Of a stretch of DNA of 64,000 nucleotides, positions 47,456-58,612 are shown one piece after another. Under the pieces are notes generated by a model. It made no database searches. It saw only the letters and a list, made by a program, of their open reading frames with translations, and had not been told where the DNA came from. Made by a program: the position numbers and the translations under genes. Origin of the DNA: Augochlora pura. Its lineage: Eukaryota; Arthropoda; Insecta; Hymenoptera; Halictidae. The first letter of the stretch is position 1, and each line of letters starts with the position of its first letter. Location: contig NC_135774.1 of the NCBI RefSeq assembly GCF_028453695.1, forward strand, positions 16,988,001 to 17,052,000. Reading direction: 5' to 3'.

Positions 47456-48019
47456 GGGGAGAACTGCCATGAATGGGACGCATATTGAATGGGACATTAC
47501 CATTATCTCAATACTTACGCGTCATTTTATAATAAAATTATATTTGTTTTGTAACTATATTACGTTTATGTAATTTTAATCGCATGTAATTTGAAGCCGC
47601 TATTAATTAATACATAATTATGGAAAAAATTAATTGTTTGCAAGCTCAAAGGTAGTATATCTCCTTTTTTCTCGTAACGTTGTATGGAATATTGTTACTT
47701 TCGACTGAGTTTTTATTCATTTCATTCGATCAGGTATTTCTTCAAAAACGTTGACATGTACTATCGAATAGTCTTTTTTCATCATAAAAATTAAACAAGT
47801 TAAAGTTTCAATGTTGTTACTAAATTTATGAATGGGACGCAGCTAATGTTTATACATAAAATTTAATACATATTAAATCCGTTTTCGAACTTTGCAACTC
47901 ATTGACACTACGCATCCTATAGCAGAAGAACTTTCGAATATTTCAAGCTAACACAGGTCATTAAATTTTTTTGTTATCTTGCCCTAAACAAAAGTGTCCC
48001 GTTCATGGTAGTTCTCTCT
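47456..48019. mobile_element. TA-flanked inverted-repeat element, ~564 bp
   Basis: Ends are GGGGAGAACTGCCATGAATG and, from the right on the minus strand, AAGAGAGAACTACCATGAAC; both continue GGGAC and both abut TA. ATGAATGGGACGCA occurs at the left end and again internally near 47829. There is no recognisable transposase. It is probably a MITE of a TA-targeting (Tc1/mariner-type) transposase; the family is not recognised. Confidence 0.7.
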
Positions 48020-48021
48020 TA

Positions 48022-48711
48022 CTATAATCACATTTGACATTTTAAAACGTAGAATGAATTGCGAGTGCTTGGAAAGTTCCCACACGAAATATAGAGTGAA
48101 CTGAATATTAACTAATTCGATTATTTTTAATTAGTCTCATTTTCTGATCTCTGAAATTTTAATGGAGGTTTTAAACGTATCATGTTCCATTCGAATGTAA
48201 TTAAAATTACAATATTAATGCATCCCAATTTACGTTCCAATCCTTTTGCGTAACCTTGATATCCTCCGTAATATTGCGCATAACGGAATTCAATTATAAC
48301 AATTATCAATAATAATTGAAATATACGCAAAACGCGTGCAACGTCAAGCATCAAAGAAAAACCGAACATCTCGTGTTTGCCATCACATTGTTTTCAATAC
48401 CGTAATATTTTGAAAAGATAAAACATCTCCGGTTCGCAGACACAGAACTTTACTTTTATCCTGCATCTCATTGAACTTTCAACAACGCCCCCCTTCCAGT
48501 TTGCTACGGAACGTCGCGTCGCCACTAAACCCACCATAAAGTAGTCGTCTTTAAAAATATAGACTCTTGGTAAACGTCCCGAACTGTTGATACATGGACA
48601 CATTATGCACCAGGGATACCCGTATCTTTGTCCGCGGAAAGATAAACGCTGGAATTATTCGCGTAATCGAAATCGGCTGCGCGCGGTCGAACGATCACTT
48701 TCGCGCCGTTA
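48022..48711. other. Non-coding stretch
   Basis: No gene recognised. The part near 48600-48716 is CpG-rich and is the target region of the Transib insertion. Confidence 0.5.
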
Positions 48712-48716
48712 CGGCG

Positions 48717-48747
48717 CACAGTGGTCCGGATTGACGCAAGGTGTGCC
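48717..48747 (+). repeat. Transib left terminal inverted repeat
   Basis: CACAGTGGTCCGGATTGACG then CAAGGTGTGCC. A run of A preceded by CC (CCAAAAAAT) follows about 30 bp after the heptamer, vaguely like a nonamer but not at the canonical 12 or 23 spacing. Confidence 0.85.
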
Positions 48748-49431
48748 ATTTGACCAAAAAATGAACTTTCGCATATCGATCTAAATTGAATATATACTAC
48801 TTCTTAAATGTCTACCAACCTGAAAATAAAAATGTTTGCATGATTTAATACAATTTTGTAATAGAAATAATGGTTTAAAGTCGGACTTCCTAAGAATAGT
48901 GGTTTTCGTCAAAAATAACTGCATGTCTTCTTTTCGATGTTGTGACGTAACCATTTAATATTTTGATTTCAAACTTTTTTTTCATTAAAGGGGATCCTTT
49001 TGCGATTAAAATTCATACCTGTAATAATAATTTGCACAAAAAATGTGCTCGGAAAATATTGTCAAATAAACTGTTACAAATTCTTCAAATTTTTTATATT
49101 CGGTAGAGAATATCTTTCAAGTCCCATCGAGTCCCACCCTGTGACAAATTGGAATATATTCAGGACAGCTTCCTCTAAACGGCTAAAAAAAAACTATTCC
49201 ACCTTCGTCCACCTTTTCAAATTATACTTGTTTAAAGTTCCTAACCTTGGACGCGTCAGCGCGCCTATCTCCAAACTGCGTGAAGAGAAGAGCTAAACAT
49301 CCGCCTTATTCGAAGGAACTGTTTAGATTATAACACTTACTATGTTACGATTTCGATAAGACTAATTAATTATTGATAAAATTATTATTAATACTATTTA
49401 TTATTAATTATTTTATTATTATTAATTTAGG

Positions 49432-49833
49432 GAATCCGTACTTTGTTGCAGGTAATCATCAATTCATAAAATAGATATATACAAATTTGAAGAATATACA
49501 CAAAATACAGCAAAATATTATGTACAAACTTATGGGTGGTATTACATGCCACCTTCCGTACATAAATTATTAAATCACGGAGCTGACATTATTCAATATG
49601 CATTAGTACCAATAGGACAACTTTCTGAGGAAACTCTTGAAGTACGACATAAAGATTTTAAACAAATTAGAACACGAAACACCCGAAGAAATTCTAGGAT
49701 AGAAACAAATTGAGGTATACTATATCGTCTCCTTTTGACATCAGATCCGTACATGTCCACCATTCGAACCAAATCGTGTACTAAAAAGAATAAGGAATTA
49801 GATTCAGAAGCGTTAGATTTAATAATTAAATAA
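49432..49833 (+). pseudogene. Transib (RAG1-like) transposase, C-terminal remnant
   Basis: From 49480 a frame encodes YKFEEYTQNTAKYYVQTYGW, YYMPPSVHKLLNHGADIIQY and ALVPIGQLSEETLEVRHKDF, then a TGA at 49711-49713. It continues in the same frame (GILYRLLLTSDPYMSTIRTK) to a TAA at 49831-49833. The short block TLLQVII just upstream (about 49449-49469) is in another frame, so there is at least one frameshift. The HK-L-HG...PIGQLSEE...E..hKDF..iR..NtR pattern is the C-terminal catalytic part of Transib transposases. It can be laid on the RAG1 segment around its third catalytic residue (Glu962), and the corresponding Glu (in ETLEVRHK) is retained. The two catalytic Asp residues and the N-terminal region lie in the deleted part. 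This peptide cannot be active. Confidence 0.8.
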
Positions 49834-49881
49834 TAAGAAATATGATACTAATAGTTGTAATTATAATTAGAATATTAATAA

Positions 49882-49882
49882 C

Positions 49883-49949
<67 letters not shown>
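49882..49949. repeat. (AAT)n microsatellite, about 22 units
   Basis: Near-perfect AAT triplets just downstream of the Transib transposase stop and within the transposon. Expected to be length-variable. Confidence 0.95.
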
Positions 49950-50022
49950 GTAATAAAATTAATGTATTTTTTCTTAATTAATCGCGTTTATACCTCTTAC
50001 GAATGACGAGTTATAGGGTCAC

Positions 50023-50053
50023 GGCACACCTTGCGCCAATCGGGACCACTGTG
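50023..50053 (-). repeat. Transib right terminal inverted repeat
   Basis: On the minus strand: CACAGTGGTCCCGATTGGCG then CAAGGTGTGCC. Two differences from the left repeat. Confidence 0.85.
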
Positions 50054-50058
50054 CGGCG

Positions 50059-50426
50059 CGCCGAATTTTTGGTAGTCGAAAACGCGCGCGGGACGATAAT
50101 CTTCGTGTAGCAACAATGTAGCGGAAACCCGGTAAAAATAAAGTCCGATTGCGACAGAGAAGTTGCGAACAGTCAACTTCACTCGCGAGACGAACCATTG
50201 AGTCGAATCCCGCGGAGGCTTGTTACCAGCCGTGAAAACCACAGAGTTCAGAAGCTGTTTCACCACTGGCGTGTAGTGGTGCTACACAAACACGAGTTGA
50301 AATAGTAGTATAAACGAGCAGTGGGTACAGTCATAACAAGATTATATATAAAGGCGTTTTCACGGCGACGATACGTATCTTGGAAAACGGAGTCGCAAGC
50401 ACGTCATATCGATCACAGATTTCTAC
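50059..50426. other. Non-coding stretch between Transib and Tc1
   Basis: CpG-rich. A minus-strand 89-codon frame (49997-50266) is not recognisable. Confidence 0.5.
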
Positions 50427-50428
50427 TA

Positions 50429-51983
50429 CAGTGGGTCCAAAAAGTATTGTCACAACCAGTTTTCTTTGAATATCTTTAAATTATAAAGTAGTCTATTATT
50501 AACATTAACTATGTATATTAGTGTCTTTTTACGCACATAGATAGTATGTTTACTGAGAAGTTTCAGTTATTCGTTATAAGGAAATAAAGTCAAGAATACG
50601 AAAAATCCAGAGTCAAGAAAGTATTGGCACACGTACGATTTCGTTATAAGAGCAAGTGTTACGCATGCCTTTAGCATTAATTACGGCCTGTAATCGATTA
50701 GGTATCGATTCGATAAGTTTTTGCATAATTTTGGATAAAATGTTAGAACACCCTACTAAAAGCGTCGGTTTGAGATCATTTTTATTTTTCATTTCCCTTT
50801 TTCGTTCTTTTAAATCTAAAATATGCCAAAGATTTTTTATCGAGTTCATATCCGGCGATTGAGGCGGTGTAGGGAGTTGTTATGGTACATTGTACAATAA
50901 CCATTTCCTTGTTTTTCTTGCCGTGTGCTTCGGGTCGTTGTCTTGTTGGAATCGAAATGATTCGTTTATGCCCATTTTTGTTGCACTCGTTAGCAAATTA
51001 TTTCGCAACAGGTCGATATAGACGCTTGCATTCATTGATCGTTAATAAAAGACAAATTTCCTACTCCATGATATGACATACAGCCCCATACCATGACATG
51101 ACCACCACCGTGTTTCACTATTGAAATAATATTTTTTTGATTTAATTCGGTGTTCGGCTTCCTCCATACAAATGTTTTTCCATCGGAGTCGAAAAGATTA
51201 AACTTGCTCTTATCTGAGAAAATAGCCGTCTTACAAAATTCCATTGTCTTACTTGCATATATTTTTGCAAACCCGAGCCGTTTCTCCCTATTCTTCTCAT
51301 TATGAACGGTTTTTTTTTGGCTGCTCTACCATAAATTTCCGCAGAATGCCAAATATTTCGAACCCTTTGGACATTCACTTCTTTTCTCAAATATGTTGCA
51401 ATGACAACAGCTAAACTTATTTGGCACTTACAGAAGGATTTTTTATTGCTTCTTTCATGATACCTCTTCGTTTTCTAGTGTTAAGTACTTTCGAACGACC
51501 TAATCGCAATTTGTTCTCGACGCTGCCAGTTTCCTTAAATTTTTTTACTACATTTCTCACTGTCGAGAAACTTAAAATGAATTGCCGATTTTTCGGTAAC
51601 TTTTACCACTTTTGTGTAATGAAATAATTTCATTTCGCACGCTCATTGATAACTCGCTCTTCTTCGTAGACATGATTCTTGTTCAAAGTGTAAACACGTA
51701 CTGATTATATTAAATGAGGTAAGAGAAATTGTCAAATTGTCGCGTATGAAAGCGAGTTCTTGCTGTTCTAGCAAAATCGTACGTGTGCCAATACTTTTTT
51801 AACTCTGGATTTTTCGTTTTCTTGACTTTATTTCCTTTTAACAAATAACAGAGACTTCTCAGTAAACATACTATTTATGTGCGTCAAAAGATGCTAATAA
51901 ACATGGTTAATGTCAATAGATTACTTTATAGTTTAAAAATGATCAAAGAAAACTGATTGTGCCAATACTTTTTTGACCCACTG
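50429..51983 (-). mobile_element. Tc1-like transposon with IR/DR ends (1,555 bp)
   Basis: TA lies on both sides (50427-50428 and 51984-51985). The element starts CAGTGGGTCCAAAAAGTATT and ends, on the minus strand, CAGTGGGTCAAAAAAGTATT. The inverted repeats are about 225 bp long (50429-50656 and 51759-51983). Within each, AAGTATTG(G/T)CACA occurs twice: at the outer edge and again about 170 bp further in. This is the IR/DR layout known from Tc1-like elements such as Sleeping Beauty. The transposase reads on the minus strand and is broken. Length and ends are otherwise complete. Confidence 0.92.
50613..51673 (-). pseudogene. Tc1-like transposase, multiply broken, catalytic Glu replaced
   Basis: It starts at ATG 51673 (MSTKKSELSMSVRNEIISLH), a paired-like helix-turn-helix start, then stops within the first domain (after GKSYRKIGNSF) and again after NPSVSAK. 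The catalytic core is readable in pieces: IFSDKSKFNLFDSDGKTFVW with the first Asp, VKHGGGHVMVWGCM, then a frameshift near 51034, and FQQDNDPKHTARKTRKWL with the second Asp. Thirty-four residues after that Asp, where D,D34E requires Glu (normally in NPIEHLW), the codon is AAA, Lys (NSIKNLWH, 50835-50837). The frame ends at 50613 inside the terminal repeat. Full-length Tc1 transposases have about 340 residues, which fits the 1,061-bp span. The product would be inactive even if the frame were restored. Confidence 0.9.
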
Positions 51984-51985
51984 TA

Positions 51986-54984
51986 TATAACGTGCATTTT
52001 GTAAAAAATGTACCCGGAACTTCTACATAAAATACAAACTATTTATTTATTCATCGGAATTGACTTTGTGGAGTGGAAGACTTGAATATTATTTTCATGA
52101 CGAGATCCCATATGAATCATTTAATCAAATTATTTATATACATTTTGTTTAGCAATTATATTATCGCTAAATGGTATAATAAAATGTCAGAGAAAGTACA
52201 AGAGGGGTGAAGCTTTTGCACCGCATACTTCTTTAATGAGTCCTTTATGAACCCGAATATTAATTTACCTCTATAATATGATATTCATAAATTCAACAGA
52301 ATTTCATTTTCGAGAAAGATTCCATAATTCTTCCCTTATTTATTGCAATTTACTTTTATTTTACTGTTTCCAATGGTATTACCCATAATGAGTGCATAAA
52401 GTGATAAATTATTGTTTACAGGATACTATGTTTATAGTTCTTGTTTTAAAAATGCTGAAATTCTAAAGGCGCTTTCACAGGAAATGATTCAATAAGTTTC
52501 TTTAGATTGATCTAAATAAATAGAGTCTTATCATCGTTATGAAACTATGTACACCCTTGACACAATATAATCTACAATATTATAAATGCAACTGAAGCGA
52601 CGCTTTCTAAACAAAGGTATCATAAGAATGATCAAGATCTTTATAAAACGTGTCAGGATTTTATTGTGGAATACGCGAAATTAAGAAGTAATTAAAAAGA
52701 ATGAATATCTGAACTTAACGTAACTACAAATATAACACACAATAGAAATACTAATATTACGGACAAGATGAAACCACGTGTTAGGCGTACGACTGCTGGC
52801 TCAAGAAGAAGAAAGAATCGCATTTAGGGAACAAAAGACTCGCTACAACTCATCAACGTACGCGCATTCTAATTATACAACGGCATCGGCCAGTGTTACC
52901 CAAAAATAACTAGATGGAGCTGATTGCACTAAAAATTAACCTATTTCTAACAAAACGTAACACTGAAAGTAATATTTAAATAGGTGTCAATAAAAGTAAT
53001 ATTTTATTCACTCTGTGTAACTTAGCGCACCACCCTTTTCCAATCTCAAGCCGCAGAACGCCCCACTCACGCATGAATTATACTAAACTACGTGTCCACC
53101 TCGAACGATCGTAAAAGCCATTAATCATTCGATGCTAGACAGGATCATGGACCGATCCAAGTGTATGTGACTAATGACTAAGAACTTCAATATTGAACTT
53201 ATCCCGCAACCGATGGTTGTGCACCGAACTCGGAACATTGTAAGATCACCGAAACATAGTCCGCGGAAATCAACTAGAACGCGGTGTGAAAGTTCAAGAC
53301 CTGCGGGAGCATCCTCGAAAAGAGTTAGCTTCGTTGAACAAAATTGTCGCCGTAAATGTAGACCGAACGCCTTTTATTTCGTTCGCGGGACACAGAGACA
53401 TTTCATTTCATAATGAGCAGCTGTGAAACAGTCAGAAAGCTGTGTTCATTTACGAAATAGAAGGCGCGAGACCGTAACGAATAATTGTTCACCCGTATTT
53501 CCGAGGGTTCGTGGGGCTAATTTCATTCAAATTGTTGATTAACCTCCGGGACTTTGGGCGTGCCTCAAAGGCAACACCAATATTTGACGCCACATTGCAG
53601 GTGTATCTCCAAGGTATGCTGAAATTTCGAAGGAGTTTACATATTGATTATACTCGTGGCTGCCAAGGAAGAAGGCCAACCAATACAGGGTGTCATGCAA
53701 TAAATTAGTATGATTCTTCTTCTTCACCTAAATTGTGAAATCGTGATTGTCACGTGTTTAACTATTATCGATAAATAAAGTGTTCACCATTCGAATGCGA
53801 CTACGTTTACGCTATATTAATACAATTTTAAAATGTCAACCTTTCTACGGTATTTATTAATCCCATGAAAATAGTACACGTACGGATTCGATTACTTTAG
53901 GATTTTAGCAGAGATTCAACGCCCACTAACCATTTTTCAAGCGTGGGTTTTTCAAAAACCTGTTACACGAACCTCCGGTTACAAGTTCGATGCAAGCGTC
54001 TGTTTTTCACGCGGAACGCCATTGTCTCTATTCTTGACTAAACCCACGCACGCAGTGGGATTGTTATAGTTCCGGATTTTTGTATACTGTAATAAAAGTA
54101 ACGAATCAGCCGGGATGACTCTTTTTTAACTTTTCCAGTCGTAAAACTGTTTTTATAGCGAATTATTAAATTCATGTATACGATATACACGATGTTATTA
54201 TATCTCCAACGCAGCGCACGATTTTTTATTCGTTTACAGCCATTTGAGAAACAACAGTTGAACTGTATAGAGTGTACAGTAGGCGTTAATAAAAGATTTT
54301 TGACAACCGTTTGTTTTCTTAGCTAAATCAAGGTCACCTTGGAATAAACAAATAGGAACACATATTTTTTAAAAAATACATATTATATAATATTTTTATT
54401 AACATGCTACTCCATTTACGATAGTAAAAATGCAAGTAGTGTCTCTAGTCTGAGATCAACTGTGTTTACATTGTCTTAGAATCACAGACGACGCGAAGCT
54501 AAATATTTTATATTTCCATTACTGTATCGATAAGAATTGTTTGTTTTAATGTTAGTGAGAACAATGTATTGAGTTTCAGCTGAATCATATCGAATAATCC
54601 CGTAATATTTATCCCACCTGTTGCCGAACACTTTGTATAACCTGTCTGCATATATTGCTTATGCATTTTGCAATATGCAAGATATCAATATTATCGTCAT
54701 TAGTAACTTAGCCTAATATGCGATATGGATTTCCAAATTATTCGAAATTCTTGACCTACGTCTATCGATTAGAACATGCTCTCTTCAGTACTTAGCCTGA
54801 TTACTTCACTCCGGAATATTTTAGAAATTAATCAGCTTCTTTAGCTTGCATAATTCAGTGCCAATTATCTTTATATTTATAGGTTAGCGTTGTTTACGTC
54901 TAATTAAAAATCAACAGATCGTGTAATTTAATTGACAATTATTATGCAAGTGTGTAGCATCGTCAAGCAGTAAATCTTAGAATT
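51986..54984. other. Long non-coding stretch
   Basis: No recognisable gene or complete element. The frames at 53174-53413 and 53511-53727 lie in a CpG-richer patch. ACAGGGTGTCATG at about 53686 resembles the end of the CAGGGTGT families but no element body follows. Confidence 0.5.
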
Positions 54985-55294
54985 AACACAATTCATTCAA
55001 CATTCATTTCTATCTGCTATTAGTATCTGTAAATTGAAATTAGTACATTGAGCAATTAAAGACATAGAATTTTGCAGGTTTTTGTTGGGATAAGCAAGTT
55101 GTTGCTTAACCCTATTTTCGACGGAGTGGCACGTAACACGATTCATTCGACATTCATTTCCATATGCTATAAGAATCTATAAATTAAAATTAGTACATTG
55201 AGCAAATAAAGACAGAGAATTTTCCAGGTTTTTGTAGAGGTAAGGAAGGGTAAACAAGTTGTTGCTTAACTCTATTTTCGACGGAGTGGCACGT
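54985..55294. repeat. Tandem duplication, units of 150 and 160 bp
   Basis: Units 54985-55134 and 55135-55294 both begin AACAC(A/G)ATTCATTC and end in TTTTCGACGGAGTGGCACGT. They share AATTAGTACATTGAGCAA and AAGTTGTTGCTTAAC. The second unit has a 10-base insertion (around GGAAGGGTAA). Confidence 0.88.
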
Positions 55295-55900
55295 TTCGTT
55301 AATAGACAGAAGTCATATTGAAATATTTAGAAATATACCCTGTAGAAGCAGGCGCGCAAACTTTTCCAATAACATAGATTAATAAGTTCTTAATAAGGTG
55401 TACGCGGTGTGTAGACAGTAAGATTACCGAGACCGTTTAATGACGGAAACTTTAACCACTTTCCCGTACGGAGTCACTCTTAATATCGCACAGGCAAATT
55501 TCTGTCCGTACCGCAATTTCCTAACAGCTTCATCATGGAAACCGCAATGTATTGACCGGGACAATGCTTTGTGAACAGTCGCATCGCATGAAATACAGTT
55601 CTTAACCCGGACATTCGGTAGTCCTCCGCTTTCCGCGGCTCTTCATCGGAAAACAGACTCTAGAATAATATAGTGACCCGTCGTACGTATGCCATAAAAG
55701 AGGCTTTTATGAATCTTGCAATTTTCCGTCAGCAAAATCGATCTCTGCACATAATAGAGATTCCCATTCTTGCGAGATGAATGCGCGAGACAATGGATCG
55801 TTTGATATTAGCAGACGATATCGGTAATCGGATCGCCTTTGAAATATCGCAGTAGATGATAAAAGAAAAATAAATTATTGAATACGAAGTCTAATTATAA
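55295..55900. other. Non-coding stretch
   Basis: No feature recognised. Confidence 0.5.
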
Positions 55901-56069
55901 TTAGACTAGTTCCAATAAATTCAAAATAGTGCAACGAGAGTATTCAATTTTTCTCATTTCCTTCTTTCCGTCGTAAATATATAAGTTAGACTAGTTTCAA
56001 TAAATTCAAAATGGTGCACAGAGATTATTCAATTTTTCTGATTTCCTTCTTTTTGTCATAAATATATAA
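55901..56069. repeat. Tandem duplication, units of 85 and 84 bp
   Basis: Units 55901-55985 and 55986-56069 both start TTAGACTAGTT and share CAATAAATTCAAAAT, TATTCAATTTTTCT and ATTTCCTTCTTT. Confidence 0.88.
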
Positions 56070-56155
56070 AATCGTTAGTCTCATTTATAACACTGGTATA
56101 TCAATTGCAACTTAATGTTGAAATTCTTGTTTAAAAAGTTAACGTTTGTATTTTC

Positions 56156-56640
56156 TAAAAAGTTTCATCTTCGGAATATTGTAACAATACATAAAAGAAG
56201 GGATAATATTGTATACACATTTATAATAATAGAAGAATGATCATTCTACTTCCATTTCTAAAATTCTATTTCAACTAATGACAGTTTCTTATGAATATTT
56301 AATCGGTTATAGGATGTAAGTTAATTTAGAAAATCAAGATATTCTTAAGACAAAGATAGATAATTGAATACATATTTATAATTGTAGAAAAAGTGTCGAT
56401 CTAACTTTAGAAGTCTACTCAACAGGTGCGGATGACTTTTTTAATATAGAAAGTGAGTAAATTTAAAATATCAACATAATCAACGTATGTTATAAAAAGT
56501 TTTGCTTTTGAAATATTATATGAGTTCATAAGAGGAAGATAAATTATTGAATACACTTTTATAATAGCAAAAAGATAGTACTCCAACGGCAGAGATTGAC
56601 TTAATATTGAAACTCTTCTTAAATTAATGACAATTTGGTG
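56156..56640. repeat. Degenerate long-period repeat (~171 bp)
   Basis: AAAAAGTTTCATCTTCGGAA at 56156 and AAAAAGTTTTGCTTTTGAAA at about 56498 are 342 bp apart. Between and after them, blocks of the type ATAATTGAATACATATTTAT followed by AATAGAAGAA/AATTGTAGAA recur about every 170 bp. Similarity is weak and the boundaries are uncertain. Confidence 0.4.
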
Positions 56641-58307
56641 GAAATGGCTATTTGATTTCGAAAAATAAGCAAACCCAGAAATTCAAAGTTAATTTCTGTA
56701 CCTTATAAGAAAATTAGCTTGGTAAATTTGTCCCTGTTACCTGTTGGTCTGAAACTAGATTAACTTGGCTGTATGATTTTTACTCGGCGAAGTTAGTTTA
56801 TGTGCTTACGTTAAATTATGTATGCAAGCAAACTCAAGATAAAACAGTCACGTAAACGCAATCTAATTTTTCGACGAAGGTTGACATCGTCTTCGAAAGG
56901 AACAAGTTCTATAATTAATGTCGAGTATCCCGCGGATCGCCGTAATGCAGTTTGCGCATCTTACGTCTTGGAAAGACAGTAAAGACCTTCCAATGCTTTT
57001 AAAACACATTAAAGGCACTCTTCGAGACCTAAGATTTCTTCGATGTTCCATCGATAATGCGATACGGTTAAAAAATACTTTGTCGTCGTCAAAACAATAT
57101 GGAAGACGTTAAGATACAAAAGGAAGAAATAATGCAAGAAAAGGGAACGTGTGTGTATTCATTGATCGCGCTTGCTTTTTCTTACGCAAAACACGATGTT
57201 TCATTTTGCGTTCGTTAGTCTCTTGCTCTAAATATCATTGTTACATTAATTCTGCGAATATGGTTTTAATAGTAAAATATTTATATAATTACTCCGATTC
57301 ACGTTTCACAATTGTTACTCTAATTTCACTTTATCTAGTTTACAGATTGTAAACACTTACAAATAATAACTATCATTTTACACTGAAAAGTGTCATACAA
57401 ATTGCGCAACAATAATTTTTCACATTTTTTAGATTATATAATCTCAAATATTTTCCGGGGCTCGTTAAATTTCTTGACATTATCGACAAGATTCGAAAGC
57501 TAATAATTAGACAGATGAGAAATTTCTTTCTAGATGTTTATAAATTTTTAAAAAATATTCCCGTTGCTTCCAGTTTCTCCTTCCCATTTCCATTGTAATT
57601 GCAATATGCACAAAGTAATAAATATAATCAATATTCTGGGAGTATGATATGTAACAACCCGCGCGTTTCGCTTCCAATTTCGATTCCGATTCGACGAATT
57701 TAATTATTCTGTGTGATGGAATGTGTAGCAGTAGCTCATGCGACTGCATCATCGACATTCTGTCTACGCTCCGGTCGCGATTCTAAGTAACGTCTTCTCT
57801 TTGAAGTATTGTCTGTCGCGCAGTTTGGTTGTTTCTGGAAGTATTGACAATGTCTTGATAACACAATCAAACCTCGCTCTATCAGGAGAAACCGGTCCCC
57901 ACGTACTCCATTACCGCGAGGTTAATCGTGTTAGCGCACGCCGCATCTGTTGCACATCCCGTTTAGTACATATTAAGATACTTGCAAATACATAACATTG
58001 GATATATCCGGCCCGACAAATCCATCTTTCGTCGCGCATTTCCGTATTCGATTACGATACTGTAGGAATTATTTTCAAGGTAAATCCCACGTGACTCCGT
58101 GGTAATAGGAAACAACAAATAACGCAACTTTGGTTAACAATAGCAATGATAGTTTATTATTAATAACCCACAACTTCCCACGACTTAGAACAAGAATAAT
58201 GACAACTGCATACATTTATGACAGAAATGATTAGGTGAATTTCGTGACAGTAAAACATTTAAAGAATTTAAAAATATTGCTGCATTCTTCTCAAATCATT
58301 AAAACTA
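56641..58307. other. Non-coding stretch
   Basis: Short mutually antisense frames at 56863-57112 and 57507-57995. None is recognisable. Confidence 0.5.
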
Positions 58308-58311
58308 TTAA

Positions 58312-58608
58312 CCAGCTAACTGTGGCGATCTCTTTGCGAAGCGCCCACCAGTGTGTGTCGCGATAATCAAGCAATGACGAAGGAAGTTATGAATCCAACT
58401 CAAATTATTTATAATTTTCATTTGTTTGTTTCATTTCGTCTTGACCTTTAAACAGATTAAAATTTACGAATATATTTTAATTTTCACCAGAATTACAATT
58501 TAAATATCAAATTGTAACAAAATTTTACGCATGACGGATATAATCGTCATGACACCAAATTCTGCCACATCTCCATGACGGATATAGTCGTCAAACACAC
58601 TTAACTGG
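58312..58608. mobile_element. TTAA-flanked MITE, 297 bp, with two palindromes at right end (family D)
   Basis: TTAA lies at 58308-58311 and 58609-58612. Ends are inverted repeats: CCAGCTAACTGTGGCG on the left and, on the minus strand from the right, CCAGTTAAGTGTGTTTG. Two palindromes lie at the right: ATGACGGATATAATCGTCAT (58531-58550) and ATGACGGATATAGTCGTCA (58575-58593, 15 bp from the terminus). Both have TGAC-N10-GTCA arms. No coding capacity. The layout of two spaced palindromes matches the unrelated 451-bp element at 41606. Confidence 0.88.
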
Positions 58609-58612
58609 TTAA

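Larger units (their letters stand above)
48717..50053 (+). mobile_element. Transib DNA transposon, internally deleted (1,337 bp)
   Basis: The terminal repeats begin CACAGTGGTCC at both ends (48717 inward; 50053 inward on the minus strand). They agree over 31 bp except for two bases, and are flanked by the identical 5-bp sequence CGGCG (48712-48716 and 50054-50058). A GC-rich 5-bp target duplication and CACWGTG-type ends are the defining signature of Transib, whose transposase is the relative of RAG1; the first seven bases equal the CACAGTG heptamer of V(D)J recombination signals. The interior holds a piece of the transposase in the plus direction. An autonomous Transib is about 3 kb, so more than half is missing. 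Confidence 0.88.

Noticed and set aside
48717..48790. A full V(D)J-type recombination signal (heptamer, 12/23 spacer, nonamer) at the Transib end
   Set aside because: The heptamer matches, but the A-rich block lies about 30 bp away, not at 12 or 23, and it is not repeated at the other end.
53680..53700. CAGGGTGTC at 53686 as another element terminus
   Set aside because: Only about ten bases match and no body or partner end is visible.
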